Assembly: GCA_964648275.1 (NCBI GenBank)
Contig: CAZYOB010000021.1
Location: 1-15,396 of the forward strand
Source: CAIQPO01 sp964648275
GTDB taxonomy: Bacteria; Patescibacteriota; Microgenomatia; UBA1400; MFAQ01
Direction: 5' to 3'
Length of the DNA: 15,396 nt
Below the pieces are notes generated by a model. The model worked only from the letters and a program-made list of their open reading frames with translations. It was not told the origin of the DNA and searched no databases. Each line of letters begins with the position of its first letter. Position 1 is the stretch's first letter. Both the position numbers and the translations under genes were made by a program. Positions 5,648 to 12,401 of the stretch are shown here, piece by piece.

Positions 5648-7636
5648 ATGATCAACGGTGATTTCCTTCCTACTCTCGGAAAAGAATTTAGTGACTTGGG
5701 ATATGAGGTGGCGATCATAGCCGGTGGTTCATATTCATACAAGCAAGACGCCTTCGAATCTTTTGACGAGATACGTGATATCGACCTACTGCTAGTAGTC
5801 AAAGGTAAGGAGAAATTTCTGGATCTTGTTAAGAACCGCCAGGGAGATATTGATAGGATATTAAAGATCACAAAGCCGGAGATCCACTTTTCGGAAGCTG
5901 ACCTTAGCCCCCTTTTCCAAGGATACGCCGACGCCATTAGATATTCGGGGATAAATGAGTACGAGCAAAAAATCTCGATCAAGATGATTGAGCAGGGGTA
6001 TGCAGAAAGGATCTTCTCAGAAAATGAACCGGGAAGAATTAATGTGCTCTCAAAGAAGGACAAGAGATTTTATGCCAAAAAGACCATCGACGGATCCAAT
6101 TTTTATTTGGGAGTGATAAACCAGAAAACCCCAAGCGGGCTGACAATACTCGGAGATCCCGATCTGTTCGAGCTCAACGGAATATATTCACTGGGAGTAA
6201 TAGCGGATGTACTTCTCTCTGGGAAAGCAGTCCATGATGAAAAAGATATAATCGGAAACCTGAAAAAGTTACTTATAAAAAAGGTGGCCAGAAAATATAA
6301 AGGTCATAACGGAAATATGCCTGACGATTGGACCAAAATGATGGTCAGGAGAGAAAGGTTTCCAGCAGAATTTATTAAGGAATTTAATGACTATGCAAAT
6401 TCTGCCTTCGGAGACATTGAAGGCAGCGATGAAAAATCGAAAAGACCTGACAAGAAAGAATATTACGTTCAAATCGCGTCCCCCATCATCCCGAAGACTC
6501 ATTCGCCTCTCCGTATAGCCAAAAAAATGGACGAAGAAATATCGGAGTTGAGATATATAACCACTTCCGGTCCTTTTTCATCAAATTCTAAATACGGAGT
6601 GGCGGTACTGTCCAATGGAGAAAATGTTTTCTTTAAAGAAATGCTGAATGAGTTCCGTTTCAGAGGAGAAATATACGGATTCACAACGGCTTCGGCGTAC
6701 TACGGAAGACTTCAAGAGCCTATATTTACCGACCCCGGAAAGAACATGATCGCTTATAAATGGTTCGATGGGGATATCACCGCGAGAAAGAGATTGGACC
6801 TAGTCACCGATGATCTGATGAAAAACTATATGGAAACCGAACTTAGAAAGGCGGAGGATAGTCTAAATGCCTACCTATTGTCGGCAACTGATATCCATAA
6901 AGGAGTAGTAAAAAAAGAAGAGTTATACACCTCTAGGATCCACGACTTATTCTATGGAAGATTAATGGGAGATAGGCTGAGCAAGTTCTACAATGATTTC
7001 ACATTTGAAACAAACGGGATAAAGGTCGGCTTTGAGGAGCTGATGGGAATGACAATAGTGATAAACGGGGTGACTTACAGATCGATCAGAGACAGTGTTG
7101 ATAAAGCAAGAAGTGACCTTTTTCCTGAGTACCTGAATGAAAAGCTAATGATCTGTGGACTGGGGGACGCTCATTCCGGCAACATCATGTCTTCCGGTAA
7201 TCCGGATGATTATCTTTATATCGATTATGAGTTCTCTGGCTTTCACTCCCCATACCTTGACATGGCAAAGGCGATCTACAATGATTGCTCTTTCAATATA
7301 TTCTATGTCGACAAATTACCAAAACAAGATTTCCACATTGAAGTAAAGGTGGACGGAGATCGCTTGATAATTGAGCATGATTATAAATTCGACAGTTTAA
7401 GTAAGTTCCTGCTAAAGACGAAGATGGAAGGTGTGGTATTGCCAATGAGAGATTTCCTTAATGGTAAAGGCATATCAACTGATGATGACTGGTTGGATAC
7501 CCTGGGTTCTGCCATGCTATGCTGTGGCCTACTGACCAGAAATTTGTCCGAGTTTGATGAAACAGGCTTCTTCTTGAACCTTGCTAATGTGATCGAGGCC
7601 ACGAAATTTGAAACCTATTATAATAATCACATCTAA
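5648..7636 (+). CDS. Nucleotidyltransferase / APH-type kinase fusion protein
   Basis: A 662-residue, apparently cytoplasmic protein with two phosphotransfer-type domains. Residues 20-80 carry the DNA polymerase beta-type nucleotidyltransferase signature: GGS at 26-28, D44-I-D46, and a possible third acid E78 (PEIHF). Residues about 100-270 look helical, as in the accessory part of such enzymes. Residues about 300-590 look like an aminoglycoside/choline kinase-type fold: the catalytic loop GDAHSGN (D507, N512) and the metal-binding Asp D526 in YIDYEF, followed by a helix with D-M-A, as in APH and LicA proteins. Both active sites look intact. ATG 5648 is the first possible start after an in-frame TAA at 5633. 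The stop overlaps the start of the NDK-like gene by 1 nt. Substrate is unknown; antibiotic modification, small-molecule activation or protein nucleotidylation are all open. Confidence 0.8.
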   Translation: MINGDFLPTLGKEFSDLGYEVAIIAGGSYSYKQDAFESFDEIRDIDLLLVVKGKEKFLDLVKNRQGDIDRILKITKPEIHFSEADLSPLFQGYADAIRYSGINEYEQKISIKMIEQGYAERIFSENEPGRINVLSKKDKRFYAKKTIDGSNFYLGVINQKTPSGLTILGDPDLFELNGIYSLGVIADVLLSGKAVHDEKDIIGNLKKLLIKKVARKYKGHNGNMPDDWTKMMVRRERFPAEFIKEFNDYANSAFGDIEGSDEKSKRPDKKEYYVQIASPIIPKTHSPLRIAKKMDEEISELRYITTSGPFSSNSKYGVAVLSNGENVFFKEMLNEFRFRGEIYGFTTASAYYGRLQEPIFTDPGKNMIAYKWFDGDITARKRLDLVTDDLMKNYMETELRKAEDSLNAYLLSATDIHKGVVKKEELYTSRIHDLFYGRLMGDRLSKFYNDFTFETNGIKVGFEELMGMTIVINGVTYRSIRDSVDKARSDLFPEYLNEKLMICGLGDAHSGNIMSSGNPDDYLYIDYEFSGFHSPYLDMAKAIYNDCSFNIFYVDKLPKQDFHIEVKVDGDRLIIEHDYKFDSLSKFLLKTKMEGVVLPMRDFLNGKGISTDDDWLDTLGSAMLCCGLLTRNLSEFDETGFFLNLANVIEATKFETYYNNHI

Positions 7637-8145
7637 TGGTAGAGAGATATCCAGAGCACATAATGATCAAGCCGGAAGGCAGGGAGTATTTTCCGGATTA
7701 CATAAAAAGTCAGATCGAGTTGTTTGAAGCAGTGACAGGAGCACAAAGAACTGTCCACCTGGTCACTCTCTTGTCCCCTGAACAAGTTAACCTAATTTAC
7801 CCAGAAGAAAATATCCCAGAAGCCTTTAAGCGATTTTTGGCAGAAAACCCAACGGAACACTTTATTTTCCACGGGAACGAGCAAATATATGAAGCCGCTA
7901 AAAGGATGAAGGGCAAGTATATGACGACCGGGGTAAGAGGTACTCTTTCCAGAGAGTCGCCCAGACTGGGAATTCCGTTTGAAAAATGGCACAACTTCGT
8001 TCACTCGGCCGACACACTAAGCGAAACTATTTCCATTTGTGGTCACTTAAACACCGAACTATCTGTTTGTAGTCAGTGCGTGGCGAAGTCGGTATGTTAT
8101 GGCGTTAAAGGTAGCTCTATGCCAAGTATTGATGTAAGGCCATAG
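7636..8145 (+). CDS. Divergent nucleoside-diphosphate-kinase-like protein with Cys-rich tail
   Basis: A 169-residue protein whose first about 135 residues follow the nucleoside diphosphate kinase pattern. IMIKPEG has the conserved Lys12. There is an Arg in AKRMKGKY (R90) and in GVRGTLS (R101). NFVHSADT contains the equivalent of the Asn and phospho-accepting His (N120, H123) of the usual N-x-x-H-G-S-D-S; the Gly after His is replaced by Ser. The tail adds C135-x-H137, C145-x2-C148 and C154, a possible metal site not found in ordinary NDK. ATG 7636 overlaps the stop of the NTase-kinase gene (TAATG), so the proteins are probably made together. It might feed NTPs to the partner or act on a related phospho-intermediate; it may also be the genome's only NDK. 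Confidence 0.75.
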   Translation: MVERYPEHIMIKPEGREYFPDYIKSQIELFEAVTGAQRTVHLVTLLSPEQVNLIYPEENIPEAFKRFLAENPTEHFIFHGNEQIYEAAKRMKGKYMTTGVRGTLSRESPRLGIPFEKWHNFVHSADTLSETISICGHLNTELSVCSQCVAKSVCYGVKGSSMPSIDVRP

Positions 8146-8217
8146 CCAAAAAATACCTTAGATATTTCTTCTTGTGAGTGACTCCGATCTTATCAATTAG
8201 AATTTTTTACATGCTCT

Positions 8218-8646
8218 CTAAATTAGAGTGAAGGCTTTTTCTGTGAGTTTTTTGTCCTCATCCCATTTCAACATCTGAACGGCTTCCTCTTTGGATTTCC
8301 ATTCACCGGAAAAGCTTTCGTCTTCCATTTGAGTGTTCTTTGCCTGTTCTCTATCAATGAGTAAGGCCAAGAACCAAAAAATTATCTTATTCTTTGACGG
8401 CTCTAATATATCCTGTCTGACTTGGACCGAAAGAAGATCTTTGACTTCAGCCTTATATCCGGTTTCTTCGAATATCTCTCTCTTGGCCGATTCTTCTATG
8501 GTCTCCCCTTTCTCCATATGTCCTTTGGGAAGTAACCATTCACCGGTAGAATTCTTAAACACCAAATATACCTTTTGGTCATCCCGATTAAGAAGAACTG
8601 CCCCCGATGAGAATATGGATTCTCCTGTGTAATAGCTTGTACTCAT
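8218..8646 (-). CDS. Nudix hydrolase
   Basis: A 142-residue Nudix hydrolase, which cleaves a nucleoside diphosphate linked to another group. The full Nudix box, G-x5-E-x7-REIFEETGY, spans residues 42-64 with all metal-binding acids present. It is preceded by LPKGH, a form common in MutT- and Ap4A-hydrolase-like members. Length is normal for a single-domain enzyme. The exact substrate (oxidised nucleotide, dinucleoside polyphosphate or RNA cap) cannot be read from this. ATG 8646 lies 7 nt behind TAAAAT and has no Shine-Dalgarno. The gene follows the metal permease by 31 nt but seems to have its own promoter. It converges with the NDK-like gene. Confidence 0.93.
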   Translation of the reverse strand: MSTSYYTGESIFSSGAVLLNRDDQKVYLVFKNSTGEWLLPKGHMEKGETIEESAKREIFEETGYKAEVKDLLSVQVRQDILEPSKNKIIFWFLALLIDREQAKNTQMEDESFSGEWKSKEEAVQMLKWDEDKKLTEKAFTLI

Positions 8647-8653
8647 GAGAGTA

Positions 8654-8662
8654 ATTTTAACA
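8654..8662 (-). promoter_or_regulatory. Extended -10 giving a leaderless Nudix transcript
   Basis: On the minus strand TGT-TAAAAT (hexamer 8659-8654) ends exactly 7 nt before the ATG at 8646. The predicted transcript starts on the start codon. Confidence 0.55.
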
Positions 8663-8677
8663 CCTAAACGATCCCAT

Positions 8678-9475
8678 TTATGTATTTTTTACCAGATAAA
8701 CGAAGGAGAAGATTATGAGAGAAATCAGGACGATTGCTCCCCCTGCGGGTAGGTTGAGATAGAAGCTGGCGAAGAGTCCGGCGATGACCGAAATCAAACT
8801 AAAAAATATTGAAAGAATAAGACTTTGTTTAAAACTTCTGGCAACTTGCGAGGCTGTGGTCACAGGGATTACCAGCAAAGCGCCGATAAGCAGTGAACCG
8901 ATAATACGGATGGATAGTGAAACCGCCACTGCAGTGAGAACCATGAGGAGAATATTCAGAAAATTAACCTTAACCCCCGATACTTGTGCACCTTCCTCAT
9001 CAAAGGCGATGGAGAGGAATTGTTTGTAGAAGACTGCTACCGTGATTACAACCAAAATACCAAGTGGAATGATGAAGAGAAGATCAGTATCGGTGACCGT
9101 AGTAATGGACCCGAATAAATAAGAGAAAAGATCTACATTGAATCCCCGAGCGAGACCAATTAGAACTATGGCCAGGGCAAGTCCTCCGGAAAGAAGCATC
9201 GCCAGGGCAGTTTCTCCCGAGATGTATTTGTTGTGTCTGATCCTATCAACCAGAATGGCAACCAGTATCGAGGCTATAAGGGCGGTGATGATGGGATTAA
9301 TATTCAAAAGCAAACCAATAGCGATACCCGCGAGCGAGATGTGACCAAGAGTATCTGCAATTAGTGAGAAGCGACGGGCGACAAGGAAAGTGCCGATCAA
9401 AGGGGCGATGCAACCGATGACGATCCCTGCGATAAAGGCGCGGACCATAAATGAGTATGTAAAGATTTCAAGCAT
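8678..9475 (-). CDS. znuB: Metal (zinc/manganese) ABC transporter permease
   Basis: About 265 residues with eight or so hydrophobic segments, the usual size and layout of ZnuB/TroC/MntB permeases (ABC-3 family). Typical stretches are GCIAPLIGTFLVARRFSLIADTL near the N-terminus, the DTLGHISLAG motif contacting the ATPase, and QVARSF near the C-terminal third. It forms the membrane channel through which metal from the binding protein at 11110 enters, driven by the ATPase upstream. I chose ATG 9475 (MLEIF), which overlaps the ATPase stop by 8 nt; starts at 9514 or 9586 would add an atypical Thr/Lys-rich N-terminus and have no Shine-Dalgarno either. Confidence 0.92.
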   Translation of the reverse strand: MLEIFTYSFMVRAFIAGIVIGCIAPLIGTFLVARRFSLIADTLGHISLAGIAIGLLLNINPIITALIASILVAILVDRIRHNKYISGETALAMLLSGGLALAIVLIGLARGFNVDLFSYLFGSITTVTDTDLLFIIPLGILVVITVAVFYKQFLSIAFDEEGAQVSGVKVNFLNILLMVLTAVAVSLSIRIIGSLLIGALLVIPVTTASQVARSFKQSLILSIFFSLISVIAGLFASFYLNLPAGGAIVLISLIIFSFVYLVKNT

Positions 9476-10208
9476 GTGAGTGACGATGAATGATAGTTTT
9501 TCTGTCTTCTCCATAAAGTTTGTCGTAGTAGTTACCGGCGACGAACTCCTTGGGAGTGACATGGCAAACCAATCTTTTATTAACACAGACTATTCGATTG
9601 ACCTCTCTGACAATATCTTCCGTATCGTGGGATACCAAAACAATCGTAAGCCCCGACTTATGTAGAGTGTCGAGGAGGGAATAAAAATCTTTTTGTGAAT
9701 TAGCATCAATACCTACTGTCGGTTCATCTAGAAGGAGGAGTTGGGGGTCACCTGCCAAGGCTTTGGCTATGAAGACTCTTTGTTGCTGACCGCCGCTAAG
9801 TTCATGGACCAGATTACTTGAGAAACTCAACATACCGACTCTCTCCAGTGCCTCGGCGACTTTGGTCTGTGACTTGGCATTTATGCTAACCACCTCTTTG
9901 ACGGTAATCGGAAATCTGTTTTCTATTTGAGTGGCTTTTTGGGGAATGTAGCCAATCTTGTGCCAATTGGAGAATTTGTTTATTGGTTTTCCAAAAAGTT
10001 CTACCTTCCCTTTTTCCGGGGTTAATAGTCCGAGAATAATTTTTAGGAGTGTGGATTTTCCCGAACCGTTGGGTCCAAGCAAACCGAGGTACTCTCCCTT
10101 TTCAACATGAAGATCGATATCTTCCAGCACCGCTTGCTCTCCGTACCCAAAACTTATCTCATGGAGACAGACGAGAGGATGGTCTTTGTGTTCTAGTTCG
10201 TTGTGCAT
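9468..10208 (-). CDS. znuC: Metal ABC transporter ATP-binding protein
   Basis: A 246-residue ABC ATPase that powers metal import at the cytoplasmic face of the membrane. Walker A GPNGSGKST is at residues 45-53, the Q-loop around Q90, signature LSGGQQQR at 137-144, Walker B LLLLDEP at 157-163, and the switch His in VSHD further on. Size and gene order (binding protein, ATPase, permease) match ZnuC/TroB. The protein ends in HRHSHA, a short His-rich tail that might bind the imported metal. Its start lies 16 nt inside the end of the binding-protein gene and its end overlaps the permease start, so the three are translationally coupled. Confidence 0.93.
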   Translation of the reverse strand: MHNELEHKDHPLVCLHEISFGYGEQAVLEDIDLHVEKGEYLGLLGPNGSGKSTLLKIILGLLTPEKGKVELFGKPINKFSNWHKIGYIPQKATQIENRFPITVKEVVSINAKSQTKVAEALERVGMLSFSSNLVHELSGGQQQRVFIAKALAGDPQLLLLDEPTVGIDANSQKDFYSLLDTLHKSGLTIVLVSHDTEDIVREVNRIVCVNKRLVCHVTPKEFVAGNYYDKLYGEDRKTIIHRHSHA

Positions 10209-11110
10209 TGAAGTGCTGCTACTAATATCTGACGATTAGTTTCTTGAATAGTAAAGTAGTTCTCCCCTTTGTCTAAATCGCCCTGAGACAGACTTTCGAG
10301 TGGGTTAAATACCTGGACAATGACTCCGGTTTCTCTGGATAGGGTTTCGGCAAGTTTTGGACTTAAAAGGGTTTCCGTAAGAACGTACTTTATATTCTTT
10401 TGTTTTATGGTGGCTACAATTTCAGCAATTCTCTGTGAGGAAGGTTCTTCATCAGGACTTAGACCAGCCAGAGTGTCTTGTTTGAACTTGTATCTAGATT
10501 CGAGATAGCCAAAGACACTGTGGGAGGCAATGACTGTATTTTGTTTGCAGTTAAAGAGGCTTTGGCGAAATTTATTGTCGAGATCAATTAATTTAACAAT
10601 TAATTTGTCCGCGTTGGCTCTGAAATAGGATTCATTCTCAGGATTTGTTTTAATTAATCCACTCATAATGTTTAACACTATGCGTTGGGCAGACACCGGA
10701 TCGAGCCAGAAATGAGGGTCAGGCTGACCGTCTTTTCGGAGAAGATCTATCCCGTCCGAAGAGGTAACAACATGAATCCCTTTTGATTCAATATCGGCTT
10801 TTGCTTTATCTGCCCAAGGTTCCATATTTGCCCCATTAAGAATGAGAAGCTCAGCTTTATATATATTTGCCAGGTCTCCTGGATTGGGATCGTATTCATG
10901 AGGTTCGACCCCGGGAGGCGTAATGGTAGTGACCAAAACTTTATCACCACCGATTTCTTGAGCAAAAAAGGTTAGTGGGTAGATCGATGTATATACGGAG
11001 AGTTTATTTGAATCAACTACTGTATTTTGTGTTCGTTGTCGGAGTATCAAAAAATAGACGATTAATCCCAGAAGGAGAGAAAATATACCTATTTTGATCA
11101 AGTGCTTCAC
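10193..11110 (-). CDS. znuA: Zinc-type metal-binding protein of ABC transporter
   Basis: A 305-residue cluster A-I solute-binding protein (ZnuA/TroA type) that captures metal outside the membrane. The N-terminus has one hydrophobic segment (about residues 7-23) followed by RQR and no Cys, so it is probably a membrane-anchored rather than lipid-anchored form. Expected ligands are His71 (VEPHEYDP), His133 (DPHFWLDP) and His197 (ASHSVFGY). Three His fit zinc better than the His/His/Glu of manganese-type proteins. The usual fourth Asp near the C-terminus (DSL) appears as Glu in PLESLS. There is no long His-rich loop. The start is GTG 11110, with TAAAAT 7 nt upstream and no Shine-Dalgarno. No zinc-responsive regulator lies in the window. 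Confidence 0.92.
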   Translation of the reverse strand: MKHLIKIGIFSLLLGLIVYFLILRQRTQNTVVDSNKLSVYTSIYPLTFFAQEIGGDKVLVTTITPPGVEPHEYDPNPGDLANIYKAELLILNGANMEPWADKAKADIESKGIHVVTSSDGIDLLRKDGQPDPHFWLDPVSAQRIVLNIMSGLIKTNPENESYFRANADKLIVKLIDLDNKFRQSLFNCKQNTVIASHSVFGYLESRYKFKQDTLAGLSPDEEPSSQRIAEIVATIKQKNIKYVLTETLLSPKLAETLSRETGVIVQVFNPLESLSQGDLDKGENYFTIQETNRQILVAALQCTTN

Positions 11111-11117
11111 TACTGAA

Positions 11118-11123
11118 ATTTTA
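11118..11123 (-). promoter_or_regulatory. -10 box for a leaderless znuACB transcript
   Basis: TAAAAT (11123-11118 on the minus strand) ends 7 nt before GTG 11110. It lies at the very end of the flippase gene, overlapping the region just after its stop at 11126, and would give the transporter operon its own start. Confidence 0.5.
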
Positions 11124-11125
11124 CA

Positions 11126-12376
11126 CTAGTCAGGGTACGACAGATGGAAGTAGGTAAACACCAATGAGATGAGTAAGGTGGCATGTAAGAAGAAATTAAC
11201 CATAACGACATGTGAGATAGAGAATCCGACCATGGCAAAGAGAACCGGTTGTGCGACTGAAGCAACAATAAGGAGGATGGTGGCTTTTGGGCGGCCGGTG
11301 GCCATGAGATAAGAGACGATAAACTGCGAGAGAGCAAAAAAGAACATTGAGAAGGCAAAGAAAGGTAATAGTGGAGCTGCTGAGATATACGAGGACCCTG
11401 AAAGATATCGAATGAATAGGGTCGGGAAGAGGCTAAAAAGTCCAGATCCGATCAAACCCAGCACGGTCAGGACAGCACCAATTTTTAGAAATACCGATTT
11501 GGCACTGCCAGATGACGCATGACGGTGAGTAGCAATAGGCAAAACAATACCTATGAGCGGCGTGAGTCCAAAGAGAATCATTCTGCCAAGGATCGAGAGT
11601 GCAGAATATAGTCCGGAATCAGTTGGGCTAAGGAGAAATCTGACGGTAAGGATGTCTGTTGAAACTAAGGAGAGAGTTCCAATGGAATAAAACAGCGAGT
11701 ATCCTGTTAGGCTTTTTATATCGAGTGTGAACTTCTTGACCTTGGTGACTGCAGGAATTATTGAGGGTCTTATCTTTAAAAAAGAAATCAGAGTCACCAG
11801 AATTCCAGCGAGGAGCTGCGCTATGACCGCCCCCGTAGCTCCATAACCGAATTTGATTAAAATGACAGCGAGAAATAAAGATACTGCCATACCGATAAAT
11901 CCGAGGACAGTTTGAAAAATGAATTTCTGGAACCCTGAGATATATGAAGAGATGACAGTCGAAAATAATGAGATAAGAACACTGATACCGAGAACAACAA
12001 AGGCTACAGGAGAGGCTTTAAATATACTGGCAAGGAATGGTGCCAGAAGCACCAGAGCGAGAGCGAGAATGGTTGAAATCGGTAGCGTCAGACGGATGAT
12101 GTAATAGAAGAAGGCGTTAAGAGAATATCGATCATTTTTGCCGTAAAACTCAGAGATCGTTTTGACAGATAAAGTTGCTATGGTTCCCATAGGAATCCCG
12201 AGAAGATACTGGAGAGAGAGGTATGACAGAAACTCACCATATGCACTTGGAGCGAGAAATTTCATGAGAATGAGATGGAAAAAATAGCGAAGAATATTCA
12301 GGCCGAAGCTTGAAACATAGTAAATGGCGGTTGTCCTGGCTGTCTTAGTACTTACTGCACGTAAAATTCTATCCAT
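11126..12376 (-). CDS. Polysaccharide flippase-like membrane protein (MVF/Wzx family)
   Basis: About 416 residues with roughly twelve hydrophobic segments, short loops and a basic N-terminus, the layout of the MOP/MVF superfamily that flips lipid-linked sugars across the membrane (Wzx, polysaccharide biosynthesis protein). The first segment, around YYVSSFGLNILRYFFHLILMKFL followed by PSAYGEF, is typical for the family. I place the start at ATG 12376 because TACAAT lies 7 nt upstream; an in-frame ATG at 12394 would be upstream of the predicted transcript start. It diverges from a GT-C type glycosyltransferase, which fits work on the same lipid-linked glycan. The specific substrate is unknown. 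Confidence 0.88.
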   Translation of the reverse strand: MDRILRAVSTKTARTTAIYYVSSFGLNILRYFFHLILMKFLAPSAYGEFLSYLSLQYLLGIPMGTIATLSVKTISEFYGKNDRYSLNAFFYYIIRLTLPISTILALALVLLAPFLASIFKASPVAFVVLGISVLISLFSTVISSYISGFQKFIFQTVLGFIGMAVSLFLAVILIKFGYGATGAVIAQLLAGILVTLISFLKIRPSIIPAVTKVKKFTLDIKSLTGYSLFYSIGTLSLVSTDILTVRFLLSPTDSGLYSALSILGRMILFGLTPLIGIVLPIATHRHASSGSAKSVFLKIGAVLTVLGLIGSGLFSLFPTLFIRYLSGSSYISAAPLLPFFAFSMFFFALSQFIVSYLMATGRPKATILLIVASVAQPVLFAMVGFSISHVVMVNFFLHATLLISLVFTYFHLSYPD

Positions 12377-12382
12377 CTTGTT

Positions 12383-12396
12383 AATTGTATACAATT
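12383..12396. promoter_or_regulatory. Palindromic divergent promoter shared by flippase and glycosyltransferase genes
   Basis: AATTGTATACAATT is a perfect 14-nt palindrome, so TACAAT can be read on both strands: 12390-12395 on plus and 12389-12384 on minus. The plus copy ends 6 nt before ATG 12402 and the minus copy ends 7 nt before ATG 12376. Both genes would be leaderless and would compete for one element. No -35 boxes were recognised. It could also be the site of a dimeric regulator. Confidence 0.55.
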
Positions 12397-12401
12397 AGGG
12401 C

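Noticed and set aside
5632..6063. Open frame on the minus strand opposite the NTase-kinase gene
   Set aside because: It lies entirely inside a gene with clear domain motifs, has a Ser/Leu-rich, low-meaning composition and no start signal; it is a shadow frame.
8146..8217. Terminator between the convergent NDK-like and Nudix genes
   Set aside because: CTCTAA/TTAGAG around 8214-8226 is short with almost no loop and lacks a proper T run; no convincing terminator is visible here.
9476..9586. Longer N-terminus for the metal permease
   Set aside because: The extra residues are atypical for ZnuB, overlap the ATPase gene by more than 100 nt, and no Shine-Dalgarno supports the earlier starts.
12377..12394. 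ATG 12394 as start of the flippase
   Set aside because: It lies upstream of the predicted transcript start set by TACAAT at 12389-12384, and the ATG at 12376 has the standard 7-nt spacing and a more family-like N-terminus.
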